Assembly (NCBI RefSeq): GCF_032362555.1
Contig: NC_083508.1
Span: 11,871,001-11,935,000 of the forward strand
Direction of reading: 5' to 3'
Origin: Amyelois transitella
Lineage: Eukaryota; Arthropoda; Insecta; Lepidoptera; Pyralidae
Length of the DNA: 64,000 nt
The notes below the pieces were generated by a model, which worked only from the letters and a program-made list of their open reading frames with translations, made no database searches and had not been told where the DNA came from. Of this stretch, positions 46,125-58,000 are shown piece by piece. Numbering within the stretch: the stretch's first letter is position 1; every line of letters begins with the position of its first letter. Position numbers and translations under genes: made by a program.

Positions 46125-46687
46125 GTGAGTACATTTTTTTTATGACTTTGAGTATATATGGTGGAGAATTTGAAATTCGAACTTTTTTTTTTTTTATAAT
46201 TTTAGTACGATGTGTTCAGGTTTGAAAATGTAACTAATGACCGCTCTTAAAAGAAAATACAATTTTAAAAATATAAAATAATAATTTAAAAATTCAAATA
46301 CTTCAATATTATTTTGTTTTTAATATCACACGTTGTATAACTTGTTATACATATCTATAAATCATGCTACCTTGTAACCAATATTATATTGTGCGGAATT
46401 TTACAAGTCACAAATAAATTGTTCCACCTTGGTTGTTCCTATTCTCAATTCATTCAAAATTTCAAATTTTTTAAGCAATCAATTAAAATGTTATTATCAC
46501 ACAAATTCTAAGATAAGTAACGATGGTTTTAATTGATTAGTTCGGCGCAATACCATTCAGTCTTCACATTACACGAACGAGATTTCAAAAAAGCAATTAT
46601 ACTGGCACTCTGATCATGATGTAACAAATGTCTTTCATTCATATTGAATTTTATTTCAATAACGAATTTTGATAGTATCAGTCCGAT
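46125..46687. other. Rabex-5 intron or end / upstream region of first Kazal-like gene
   Basis: AT-rich; no exon that could continue the VPS9 domain and no clear repeat. The promoter of the gene at 46688 is expected in the right part. Confidence 0.4.
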
Positions 46688-47944
46688 ATGATTGACATTA
46701 GAATGTCTTGGATAGGTGAGTCTAAGTTAGTCTTGGAGCTGAGCAGTTTTGACAACCGACCGTCCACTGCCAAATGTCTAATGATTTCCATTCTTAAGAG
46801 AATTTTGGTGAAATATCCGGCTTATATAGTGCTTTTGTTTCTTATCGGCACGGGTCTTTGTTTGAAGAGACAAAGATCCGTTATTCACTCACGTGGTGGG
46901 ATTTATTGTGTGTGTCACTTGTGCCGTGTAGTTCCCGGCACCAATAAAAAAAACTATAAATTATAATCTCAATTCCATCATCAAGCCTAAATTCAGAACG
47001 TGGCCTATCAGTCTTTTCAAGACTGTTGGCTCGGTCTACCCCGTAAGACGTGACTATACATATAGTGACATACATACATACATACTATGTATGTATGTCA
47101 CTTGGTGCAGACTTCCTTAGTATGGGGTAGACTGATCAAGAGTTCTGATCGTAAGCTAGTCATTGAATCACAAGTACGCATAAAATTTTTCATCGATTGA
47201 TCTTCTTTAGTCCATTCTTAATTTCAGCTGTGCACTGTTTGTTAGTCAGTGACTCGGTTTGATATATAAGTACCTAATCTCACGATGGCCGTTTGATTCC
47301 TAACAAACGTTTTGACGTCCACAGTTATCGTAATCCTACTTTCAATACCAGCAATAACCAAAATTAGTTGCCTGCGCTCACGGACAGATGGCGCTTTCAA
47401 CAATCCTATGTACAAAAACATCAAATTGAAAATATCAAAGAGATTATCAATAATGAAATCGCCCTATTCGTTCTACGGCCGACATTTAATTTCTAGAATG
47501 GAAAAAAGAACGCTTATATGTGGTAGCGACGCGAAAACATACAAGAATTATAGAGAGTTCCTATTGGCCCGAGTGAAAATGCCGGATCTGAGTATGGTTT
47601 ATAAAGGCCCTTGTCCCGAGGCTTACAAAAGGAGAATGGACGCGGCTCATAAAAGAGGTTTCATCGACTTCTCACTGCTCAGAAATTCGGAATATGAGCC
47701 GGTGAGCGGAGAAAATTTTAGCACTTACAAAATGGAGGCATTTCGTTTGGTAGAAACGGACTTGGAATCTTTTCATCCCAAATCTTGTTTTCTAAGATTT
47801 TTCACGTTGTCTCAAGTTAGGAAAAGTCGAAGTTTATCAAAAGCTGCGCAAGCGCCACTTATTAGCATTCGATACAAGGATAGAGGAAGTGATAGGCGGG
47901 AAGAAAACAGTCTTGTTGTTTTTTTTGCAATACGGTCTCCGTAA
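46688..47944 (+). CDS. Secreted degenerate Kazal-like protein, paralog 1 (215 residues, two exons)
   Basis: Exon 1 46688-46715 (28 nt, MIDIRMSWI) has donor GTGAGT. Exon 2 47325-47944 follows GTCCACAG. They join in phase 1, the same phase as every paralog downstream. The N-terminus WIVIVILLSIPAI reads as a signal peptide split by the intron. One Kazal-like module is recognisable: ICGSDAKTYKNYREFLLARV, then PDLSMVYKGPC. It keeps the Cys before GSD and the final Cys but has lost the Cys after N. A second, weaker module (VSGENFSTYKMEAFRLVE, ending FHPKSC) has Ser in place of its first Cys. There is no Pro/Gly-rich tail. Function unknown; typical Kazal proteins inhibit serine proteases, but this form lacks most of the disulfide framework. 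A truncated SINE A copy lies in the intron. Confidence 0.7.
46920..47062 (+). mobile_element. SINE family A, internally deleted, in the intron of the first Kazal-like gene
   Basis: GCCGTGTAGTTCCCGGCACC joined directly to ATAATCTCAATTCCATCATC and CTGTTGGCTCGGTCTACCCC. It is followed by a palindrome of CATACATACATAC / GTATGTATGT at about 47068-47098. Confidence 0.75.
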
Positions 47945-48192
47945 GCTCCGATGACCTGTTTTTTTTTTAATAAACATCCTTTGAGTATGTCATAACTACA
48001 TTTTTTTTATTTTCCCTTACATTAATTTTAGGTACCTATAATGTATATTTTTATGTGTATCAAACCTCGTTACGAAGTGGTACCCAGATTCGAATCTCAC
48101 TGCGGTCACTGTCTGTTTTCCGAGTTTATGGAAATTAACCCATTGTATTGCACTTTTTGTCGCAAAAATGTATAACTAAATAATAAATATGT

Positions 48193-48292
48193 ACGCGACA
48201 AATTACACACATTGAGCTAGCCCTAAAGTAAGTTCGAGACTTGTGTTATGAGATACTAACTCAACGATACTATATTGTGTAATAAATATTAA
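48193..48292 (-). mobile_element. SINE family B, tail fragment
   Basis: ACAAATTACACACATTGAGC to CTCAACGATACTATATTGTG; about 100 bp of the family shown in full at 44412-44654. Confidence 0.65.
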
Positions 48293-48588
48293 TAATTTTA
48301 TTATATGTAAATGAAATGAACCCCGGTTCAGAGGGGAAAATCCGATAACTACGCTACGATATCCACGTTTGTAGCTGATCTTTGGTAACCAGATACGTAA
48401 ATGGATCTTATTTCTTGCTTGATAACCAGTTAAGGAATAAGATCTTATTTCTTGCTTGATAACTAGCTACGAGAAACGGGTCGTCAAGGCCATATATGCA
48501 AACGCCACGGTTCATTAGTGTTAATAGTTAAATTGTCATTTTCGTAACTATTCGTGTACAGTCCCATTTCTGGATTAAGATTAAAACG

Positions 48589-48646
48589 AATATCCGCTGT
48601 GTCTCATCCTGGAGTGGGAACACGCCAGGATGAGACAGCGGATATT
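48589..48646. repeat. Near-perfect inverted repeat (stem of about 22 bp)
   Basis: Left arm AATATCCGCTGTGTCTCATC plus CTGG (48589-48612); right arm CCAGGATGAGACAGCGGATA plus TT (48625-48646). The arms are complementary except for a 2-nt bulge, with a 12-nt loop. Flanking CTGCCATTAAATTTCCGGGC looks like old repeat sequence. Confidence 0.8.
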
Positions 48647-49053
48647 TGTTGCACCCTCTGCCATTAAATTTCCGGGCCTGGGGTCCGCTTTCCTATTTCT
48701 CTTTTTTCCACTTCTTCCTCAGGTCTAAGACCATTGTAACAAATTACCAATTTTAAATAAGAAATTTACATAATACATACTACCATTACATTTTTTAATT
48801 GTTAAAATAAAGTAAGCATATGTACATTCAGAATATGTTTACTATATACATTTCAATAAAAAGCATTTCATAAAGTTTCTTAGATAATCTCTTGATAACT
48901 GAAGATCACGTCACAAATTAATTTAACGGTTAGTTAATGAATTAAGTTGGATTTTTAAACAGGTCTGGCGTTTTCAAAATGCAATCACTCTACAATTTGA
49001 TCAGCATTGAATATTTATTTTTTCAGAATTACTTTTAAAATTTATATATTAAG

Positions 49054-49813
49054 ATGGATTTTTTGATAACCAATGTTGTGGGTAAGTTAGGTAAATATTC
49101 CAAATTTTTAATTACCGTAATGAACTTTTTTTTTAAAAAGGACATTGGGAACTTTTATCATGGTAAAAACTATAGTTCCCGTGGGATTTGCGAAAAACCT
49201 GTATTCTTTTGTAGGTGGTATTAAATTCTCACGTGTAGGTGACGCTGTATTCTCGCGTGTAAAAGCTAGTAATTCTATATTTATTACAAAATAATAGCAT
49301 TTTATAATTATTGTTAACATAATAAACTTTACATCCACAGGTGTACTATTGTCAATTCAAATAAACAATACAAATGGTGCGCCGAAGTCACGGAGCCATC
49401 ACAATCATAAAAAAACGACCGTAAACAGCTATTGTTCAAATTTAGGTTTCCAGATTATTCCAGAACTTGAGTTATTTTTTATGGTTAATAACAAAACTCT
49501 GCCCGAATGTCGCGATTTGACTTATGTGTGTGCAACTGATAATAAATTAAATTTAAAATACCAAACTTATGAAGAATTCACAATGGCCAGACTATGGATA
49601 TCTGGTCTGCGTATTGCTTACCCTGAAGTGTGTAATGAGAAACATGAGAATGAAAGACGAATGCCCACAGTATATAGAAAAAGATTACCTCAAAACAGCA
49701 GGATTATTGATCGTAAAATTTTCGGAACTGGTATTGAAACTCATAATACTAATGAATTAGAAATGGCTCGGGTTTTTAAACCAAATTTAGGTGATCTTCA
49801 TTTAGGACCATGA
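49054..49813 (+). CDS. Secreted degenerate Kazal-like protein, paralog 2 (166 residues, two exons)
   Basis: Exon 1 49054-49081 (28 nt, MDFLITNVV, donor GTAAGT) plus exon 2 49341-49813 (acceptor ATCCACAG), phase 1. The signal peptide is spread over both exons (LITNVVGVLLSIQI). Module 1 is YVCATDNK, an insertion of a few residues, TYEEFTMARLWISGLRIAYP and EVC. Module 2 is IFGTGIETHNTNELEMARVF then NLGDLHLGP, and the protein stops exactly where the final module Cys should stand (GGA CCA TGA). The first Cys of module 2 is Phe. No Pro/Gly-rich tail. A member of the family reduced to two modules, with the second having lost both Cys residues. Confidence 0.7.
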
Positions 49814-50971
49814 GTTTTTGGATCAAACGCTAGATTTAATTGGTTTCTTGGATCTACTGATGATGTTGTAATAAACACTCTATAGCAAATATTTTGAACA
49901 ACTCTTGTACTTTCTTACTCTCAAACAACTCGTTAGTTCTCTTTTACTCTCAAGCAAATTTTGACTAGTGATGATCCAGTAAAAGTCACGCCATTTTTAG
50001 ATAGCAAGTCTTCATTGATACGTTCTTAAAGAGACACTGTAGCTATAATTTTTAAAGACCTAACTCTACGAGTACGAGTGCGAGTGAAACAAGGCATTCT
50101 GCCGATGATAGCGCTACAAGAACGAAGTCAGAAGACGGTAATCCTTAATTTTTTTCGCTACACTAATGCGAAAACTTGTTAATGGTCCGAATTAACTACA
50201 TGAGATTTTGTACAAGATATATGACTGTATGTTTTCCAAATAAAATAAATTGTATAGTTCTCAAAGACACCAAATCGTATTTATTTAGAACACGATCTTA
50301 TTACCCACTTCTCACTAATAATACTCATTTATGGCTGATTGGCGGGTAGTTCTGGTTCTTAAAATTTAACACGAAATTTTGATAATCGTGAAACATCAAA
50401 TTTGGATTACATAATTAATGAGTTTTAGATGTACCTGAAGGGGTATACGATTAAGCGCATGATGTTGCAAATTACGTACATTTTTCTTAATTTTTTACTG
50501 TAAATTTTCGGTTAAATGGTTTTGATTGAGGATCGAAACAAGGACTTAAAATTATATTATTGTAACAAATATCGTTTTTTTTATAACATTTACGTCTTTG
50601 GTTGGGTTTCATACATTGGATTCTTGGCGTATCCAGGGTTGTTACTGTAAGGAGTGGGGATTCAATAAAGCGGTGGGAGATAAATAAACTTATCGGTTGC
50701 CTCTCATTTCATCTCCTAAAGACCAGCCGTTGTTTTAAGACTTCATACATTTACAGTGTTTGCTTAGAAAGCAAGGGTATTAATCATAATCATTTATTCT
50801 TTGAATATGGTAACAATAAATGAATCATAGTCCGCTGAACACATTATTAACGACAGCTGCCGACCGATTTAGAAACTTCTTTGATCCGAAGCTTTACCGT
50901 ATAGTGGTTTTTGTGGAACTAACAAGAAAAATTTTCCACTAAAATACCTACTTTATTGTCATTTCCTATTT
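49814..50971. other. Intergenic region between Kazal-like paralogs 2 and 3
   Basis: AATAAA at about 50242 could end the paralog 2 transcript. No gene or clear transposon seen. Confidence 0.4.
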
Positions 50972-51089
50972 TTTCTCAATTAAGGTTTCAATTTCATACT
51001 TGTTAAGATATCTCGTCAGTTCCGATTTACAATTATAATTTAAAATGACAAGTAGTCATGCCGTAAAATCAAGTCGTTAAAACAGCCCA
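50972..51089 (+). promoter_or_regulatory. Conserved upstream block of paralogs 3-6
   Basis: TTTCTCAATTAAGGTTTCAA, then TTTCATAC, ending just before ATGTGGAGAGGTGAG, resembles 54934-55055, 59844-59964 and 62988-63108. These share little else outside coding sequence with paralog 3, whose 3' flank does not match. Conservation over 100 bp before the start codon suggests a promoter and 5' UTR. Confidence 0.5.
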
Positions 51090-52461
51090 ATGTGGAGAGG
51101 TGAGGTTAAAGTTAACTACTAAAAATAATAATAAGCATTCAGGTTTATAAATGTGATTTGTATGTAGGTATTTTCAACTCAGCTGGTGCTTTGTCATATG
51201 AGATGTTTTTAGATGACTTTTTAGTCTGCTTCCACAATTTACGTAGAAAGAGATAAAGTTTTATTTAATATAATCTTAGTAAATCGAGTTTTAACATGTA
51301 CACGAGTATGGTTACAGAGAAATGTGACCACCTTATGGCGTTGGTTTATATGGTCAGTTTTATCTGCATCAGACCGTACTTTTTAAATTTTAATTAATAA
51401 CATTTAAACCATCCTCAGGTATTCATTTGCTCTTGTCGGTTCAAATTATTGGTACAATTGACCCACCGAATTTTAGAAATGCCAGATTTAAAGAAAAATT
51501 GTATCAATATAAAGATAAAGCGTTTCATTTGGGACATTTGGATACTGGAACATCAAAGAGAATGTTAATATGCGCAAGCGATGCCAAAACGTATGAGAAT
51601 TATGATGCCTTCGCTATCGCAAGACTGAAACAATCAGATTTACATATAGAACATTCTGGACCTTGTTTTAATTCTAAAGAACTTAATGATGAACCAATAT
51701 GCGGAAATGATGTAAAGACTTACAGTAATTATCGCGAATTAGAATTGTTGCAACTATTACGACCAAACTTGAAGTATCTGCATTCGGGGTCATGCATTCT
51801 TAAAGCTGATTTGAAGGAGACCCAATTGATGAATGCAGTCAGGCGTTCTTCAGGAGCTAAGTCAAAACCTGACTTGCGGAATGCATATTCCCATTATAGG
51901 TATATCATTTCTTGGCCCGGAAAACCGGATACTCCAGGGGGCTACCCGCGCAGACCGGGTGCTTACCCGGGTAGTCCGGGTGCTCCTGGCGCGCCAGGTG
52001 GTAACCCTGGCAGCCCGGGAGCACCAGGCGCTCCTGGTTACCCTTATAATAGCAGTTTTTATATTTATACGGATTATGATGTAAACATACCGGGTCAGCC
52101 CGGGGCTCCTGGGGGCGGATGGGGCGGATGGGGCGGTGGTGGTGACGGATGGGGCGGTGGTGGTGACGGATGGGGCGGTGGTGGTGGCGGATGGGGCGGT
52201 AATGGTGGCGGATGGGGCGGCGGATGGGGCCAACCTGGTCAACCTGGTCGGCCTGGCGGCGGTGGCGGCGGTGGTGGCGGCGGGGGCCAACCGGGCGCTC
52301 CTGGAGGCTGGGGCTGGAGCTGGAGTGGGAGGGGAGGCAAAACGGTCTGGGGTGAAAAGGGTGGCGGTGAAAGTGATCTAGATAAAATTGCTGGCGGTGT
52401 TTTAAATGTTGCAGATGGTATTTATACTATTGTGAAATATGCGGTTAATGATAATTCATAA
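51090..52461 (+). CDS. Secreted Kazal-like protein with Gly/Pro-rich tail, paralog 3 (350 residues, two exons)
   Basis: Exon 1 coding part is only 10 nt (51090-51099, ATGTGGAGAG, donor GTGAGG). Exon 2 is 51419-52461 (acceptor ATCCTCAG). The joined N-terminus MWRGIHLLLSVQIIGTIDPP is a plausible signal peptide. Two Kazal-like modules: ICASDAKTYENYDAFAIARL...HSGPC and ICGNDVKTYSNYRELELLQL...HSGSC. Next comes a low-complexity region with PGAP/PGSP repeats and then GWGGGGDGWGG-type glycine/tryptophan repeats, and a conserved C-terminus DKIAGGVLNVADGIYTIVKY. The collagen-like part lacks a strict Gly-X-Y register. Role unknown; a secreted matrix, silk-like or defence protein is possible, but this is inference. 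Confidence 0.8.
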
Positions 52462-53862
52462 AACTACAATACAATTGGTGACAAATTGTTACTGACAACT
52501 ATATTTATTTAAACTGAATTTATTCCTATTACATACGAATTTATAGCATGTTTTTTATTGATCAGATCCTTAAATTTATTATGTTATTCATTATTGCTGC
52601 CGAGTACCTATCATGTATAAGAGCGTCATTAGTCAATCAAAATGCGCGATGCGACAGGTTCAAATCCTACATCGGTCAAGTACCAATGACAGTATTCTGC
52701 GTTATGTTCATTAGTTTGAGTGAGCTGACTTGACTGCCTATACACGGCGAGGAAACCTGTTCAGTCAGGCAACTGTCGCTTCGTGCAAAAACCCGACTCA
52801 TCCAATCCAGGGCCATGTTTCAAATTGAAGCTCCGGGCAATCCAGGGATATATGGTCAATCTCTTGGCTCAAAGAAGCAGAAAATCATAAGCGCTTCCCT
52901 ACTAGTATTTTTATTGTTTTTTCATTTTGTCCTCATAGTCTTCCCGAGAATTGTTTCGCCACGGACTTGTTTATTACTAGCGACCTGCCCCGAATTCGCA
53001 CGGGAAGCATTTATACACATAAACACCTTCCGCTTGCATCACTCTGTCTATTAAGAAAAAAACTGCATCTAACGATACAGAAGAAGAAACTTTATGCACG
53101 TAAAATGTGCAACAGGTGGACTAAATGCCATTAGACATTCTCTGACAGTCGAAACTTTGAACTATTATACAGTCATCTTCCGTCTAGCGTTGCGCCTGTA
53201 ACCGGCAGTCCAGAGTCGTATAAAAACATGACTTAACATTCGGTAAAGTGACTTCCGTCTATCCTATTTTGCAAGGGAACCTAACCCCATATTCACAATC
53301 ATCCAGTTTCTTGAATCGAGTTCGATCACCGGCGCTCTCTAATGGAATTCATACATACATACATACATATGGTCACGTCTATATCCCTTGCGGGGTAGAC
53401 ATAGCCAACAGTCTTGAAAAGACTGAATGGCCACGCTCAGCTATTTGGCTTAATGATAGAATTGAGATTCAAATAGTGACAGTCGCCTTTTACGACATCC
53501 ATGGGAAAGAGATGGAGTGGTCCTATTCTTTTTTGTATTGGTGCCGGGAACCACACGGAATTCGGCAATATAAATCTCATATTAAGTGTTCCTAGTTGTT
53601 TTTTGAAGATTAAGCATTGCTTTAGCATCTTGTAATGTTAAGGTAAACTGTCGCAGCAATATTTTTTATGGCTGGTGTTACAATTTTTTTAAGATGATGG
53701 ATCTCGTGTCTATAGGTATGTAGATAAACCCGGCGTGGGTTGATTTAGTTATTTGAGAGCCATTAGGTTAGCCGCCTGAGGATAGCGAGCAACTTAATTT
53801 AGTTAGCGCTGAAGTAGACAAAAGCCGAAGGCTCGATGCTCGCGCGCGTTAATTTAGTAGTT
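52462..53862. other. Intergenic region with SINE copies
   Basis: Contains a third SINE type at about 52640-52815 (B-box-like GGTTCAAATCCTAC, then GAGGAAACCTG.TCAGTCAGGC, also seen as a short piece at 43765-43805) and a reversed SINE A at 53349-53561. No gene seen. Confidence 0.5.
53349..53561 (-). mobile_element. SINE family A with internal deletion
   Basis: CATACATACATACATATGGT to GTGCCGGGAACCACACGG. The block TTGCTAGCCCATCGCC is missing. Confidence 0.85.
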
Positions 53863-55055
53863 ACACCGTATTTATTGCTCAGATCCAAAATTTTATTTTA
53901 AATGATTAATAAAGACTTATCAAACCAAAGATAATTTCTATATCTTTACTTACTTTAAAAAGAGGTTATGTTTGTAAGTTTGGGTAATCTTCGGAAATAA
54001 TTATCCGTAAAAAGGTACATCACCTGCGGGTGTTATAGGTTATGTATGTTATATGTACAGTGAACCTCTTTTTAAAGTTTTGTTCGGTTCTTTGATGGTC
54101 AAATATAATTTCCTTCAACCTTTGATCTTAATCCTGGACTGGATAAGTCAGGGTTTTACACAAAACGACTCCCGTCTGGCCTTCAAAACCTTTGCAGAAG
54201 AACCTTACTCGTTTTGAATAGGGACTACATTTAAGATGGAGTGGTTCTTATTAAAATGACCAACTTGGCAAATTTTCCTATGATCAGTATCCTAAAAATA
54301 TGATTTTAATAATGTACCTTCAGTATTACCACGTTTATAAGTCGTCTCACTCTCACATCGTCACGTCTCACGTCGCTCAGAATGGCTCAATCTGCTCTCA
54401 TAAAACAAAGACCAACAACTGACGACAACTCATTAAAAAACCGACCTTATTTATTAGTACATTTAAATTCAAGAACAAAACGTCTCCTGCTATCTCGCTC
54501 ATAATAGTAGTACAATAGCAATAATTGGCTCAAACGCTAAAATATTTTCGCGCGGTACAAAAATTTTACTTCTGCGCTGGTACGTCGGTGTGAAAAAATA
54601 TTTGACCTGGGTAAAAAGCTGTAATATCATGCTATGCCATAAACATGCCCTTTTTCCGAAATTCCTACAGGAGCGAAGTCCCGGGGCGCAGATAGTTTAT
54701 ATTTAAATACAGGGTGGATTTTTATAGGTTAAGCAATTTTTCGATGTGGTGTCTGGCACCAATAATAAAAAGAATAGGATTGCTCCTTCTCATTCCACAT
54801 TTATGTCGTAAAAGGCGACTAAGGGATGAACTTATAAACTTGGGATTCTTCTTTTAGGCGATGGGCTAGCAATCTGTCACTTTTTGAATCTCAATTCTAT
54901 CATTAGCTAAACATAAAATCAACGTTTTTTTTTATTTCTCAATTAAGATTCGATTTCATACCAAGTTATCTTGACAGTAAAATTTTTAATTAAGATTGAA
55001 TATGATATCTTGAAATGTCAGTTTTGCGTTTAACCATTAACTGAAAAGCAGATCA

Positions 55056-58000
55056 ATGTGGAGAGGTGAGATCAAAGTTATATCAAATTACATAAAGATA
55101 TTTAAAAAAGGGTATCATTTAAGCTATCACCAATTTAATTAGTTTTGTGTTTCTTAAATAATAGGGTTTGTCCTCAACATAGTAGATCTGTCACCAAAAT
55201 GTAGTCACCAAACAATGCAAAATCAGTTCCACAATAAATCACCTAAAATCCTGAGATATAAGGTCTAGTACCAAATAAATGTTTTTGTATGTATTATAAT
55301 AGGTGTGTCCTAATAAGTATTTAAGCAAACTAATTTAAAGAGATCACCAATAAATCATATTATGTTACTAGAAAATTGCATTAAGTTCAAATAAAAAATT
55401 AGGGTTGTCATCATCGTTTCAACCAAAAGATTCTGCTACTTAACTAGACTCCCAAGGTTCTAAATTTCCACTGGTAGTATAAATTATATTTAAATAAATT
55501 TTTTAGCAGAGTAGTAAATAAAACAATTAAAGTTAAAATAATCAATATTTATTGTTGAAAATAATTACCACTGAACAATCAGCGCTGGTTTAAAATAGCT
55601 GGCTTATGGCTAGCAGAATAGTAGATAAAACACTTAATTAAAGTTAAAATAATCAATATTTATTCTTAAAAATAATAACCACTGAACAATCAGCGCTGGT
55701 TTAAAATAGCTGGCTTATGGCTAGCAGAATAGTAGATAAAACACTTAATTAAAGTTAAAATAATCAATAGTTAACTACTACCCATCGTTGAGGCCGGATT
55801 GGTCAATTTTTAAAGCGCGCCAATTTGTCTCCGCCCCTTTGATCATTTTTTCATTAAAATTATAAATTGATGTATTAAATTGGTAACGAATACTATTAAT
55901 TTAATATCTGAACGAAATAAAATGTAACTACTGTATTGGTGACAAAATATCAAATAAAAAGGAGTCGCAGTCAGGGATCGATAATCGATTTATTTGGTGA
56001 CAGATCTACCATTCTGAGCACAGAGCTATTATTTAAGTAACAAAACTATTATTATAAGAACGAAGTTTATATTCATGTAATTCAATATAATTTTATTGGT
56101 TATCGATCTCTTATTTTACACATATATTAACATTAATTTGATAATTCATACCTGGGAACAATTTTTGTTTATCTGAGAACGAAAATATTTCGTGGCGATA
56201 GATCTATTTATTAGGTGATACAACTTGATGACAAATTTAAATTTTGGTGATAGAAAATATAGTTCCCTTTAAAAAAATTAAATTAAATATTGTTATTTAA
56301 CGGCGTCCGATTTTCGGAAGCACGTCCAACCGCTGGGTTGTACTGTACTTACCACACTCATTATTCAACCCGCATCAGGCACTCTGAACAGGGACTGCAT
56401 AAATTTGAAAATATATTGTCACTTAGGCTTATTAACTTGGGATTCTTTTATTAGACGATGGGCTAGCAACCTGTCACTATTTGAATCTCAATTTTATCAT
56501 CAAGCCAAACTGCTGAACGTGGCTTATCGTTCTTTCAAGATTGTTGGCTCTGTTTGGCCCGCAAGGAATATAGAAGTGATTATATTTATATGTATGTATA
56601 TACAGGGTGACATTTAAAACAACTGCATCCTTTTAAACATAGACTATATCCATGCTTCTGAGCCGTTTGAGCCTATTTTTATTTAAATTAAACGTCATCA
56701 TTTTCACATTTAAAAAACCCTCAAAAACTACGTCACACGCTTTATTAAAGACCAATACTACAAAAAGAAATTAAAACTAAACATGTAAAGAAATGTCTAA
56801 AAAATAAATTATTTTTCTAGTATCAAGATCAAGTAAAGTACAGGGTTGTCGAGATCGCTCAGCTGAATGAATTGTGTCGTTGACCTCTGAATCTTGCGCG
56901 TCGCTTTTCCGCCGGCCGGGGTGATATTACGTATTTAGGATCGTGGATTTTGATACTTTTATTTTTTTCGTACTTTCTGAAATATGAACCAATATTTTTT
57001 TTTTAACGTTTTTAAATATCCTTTAGATGAGTACACTTAACAGTTAAATTTATGCAGTTGAATAAAAAGTCACCCTGTATTGTTATTTATAACATATCAG
57101 CATACACCGTACATACGTAAAATCACTTTCTTGGATTGGTAACCAGAGTCTTCATCTTTCGATCATTACTTCACCCGCATTCATAACTCTCTTCATAAAA
57201 GCTCGTCGGTTTTGGGGTACTTTTGACCTGGTTTTTCGCAACGATAACACATACATATTGTTACGTCTTTATCTCTGATTGGTAGACATACATATAATAT
57301 AAATATAACTTAAATAGCTCTCCTTACCCTTTCCTAGAAAAACGCTGCTACACGACAGCTTTTGGCCATTACTTATGCTTTGTCTTCAGTCGTCTACAAC
57401 TAATTAACATTAACAGACTTCTTCCTCCTGCGTTAATATCGGTTCGAAATTTCATGAGTACTTTTATGTACAAATTTTTAATGTATTCAGGTATTCATAT
57501 ACTGTTGGCGGTTCAAGTTATTGGTACCATCGACCCACCGAATTCAAGAAACATCGAACTATGTAGATATGGAAACTACATATATCAAGATATGGAAAAA
57601 TCACCTTATTCGGGTCGTTGTGGTGCATATTCGGATACTGCAACATCAAAGAACACTTTGATATGCGGGAGCGATGCCAACACATATGAAAATTTGGAAA
57701 CCTTCGCGATTGCACGGTTGAAACAACCAGATTTACACGTAGTACATTCAGAGCGGTGTTCTAATTCTAGCACTGCTCAAGCTGACTCCAATCCACTTAT
57801 AGATGTACCAATATGCGGAAGTGATGTTAGGACTTACAATAATTATCGCGAATTAGAACTGGCTCAACTGTTACAACCAAACTTGAATGTTCTCCATACG
57901 GGACCGTGTATAATAGAAGCAAATTTTAAAGAATCTCAATTAAAAAATTCAGTCAGGCGCTCTTCGGGACTCGATTCAAAACCTGAAATGCGGAATGCAT

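Larger units (their letters stand above)
47945..49053. other. Intergenic region between Kazal-like paralogs 1 and 2
   Basis: Contains the 3' UTR of paralog 1 (AATAAA at about 47968), a truncated SINE B (48193-48292), a direct repeat around AAGATCTTATTTCTTGCTTG (48395-48465), and the long hairpin at 48589-48646. No gene seen. Confidence 0.55.

Noticed and set aside
51862-52290. Minus-strand frames rich in Ala/Thr/Pro opposite the PG-rich tails (also 57976-58518 and 61244-61663)
   Set aside because: Mirror readings of GC-rich low-complexity coding sequence; the plus strand has the signal peptide, splice structure and conserved ends.
51900-52330. True collagen triple-helix domain
   Set aside because: Gly does not hold every third position for long runs; the region is Pro/Gly-rich with interruptions, so only collagen-like in composition.
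57454-57490. Start of paralog 4 at the ATG at 57454 within exon 2's open frame
   Set aside because: A consensus acceptor TTCAG at 57486-57490 and the matching 10-nt first exon at 55056 give the N-terminus shared with paralogs 3 and 5.
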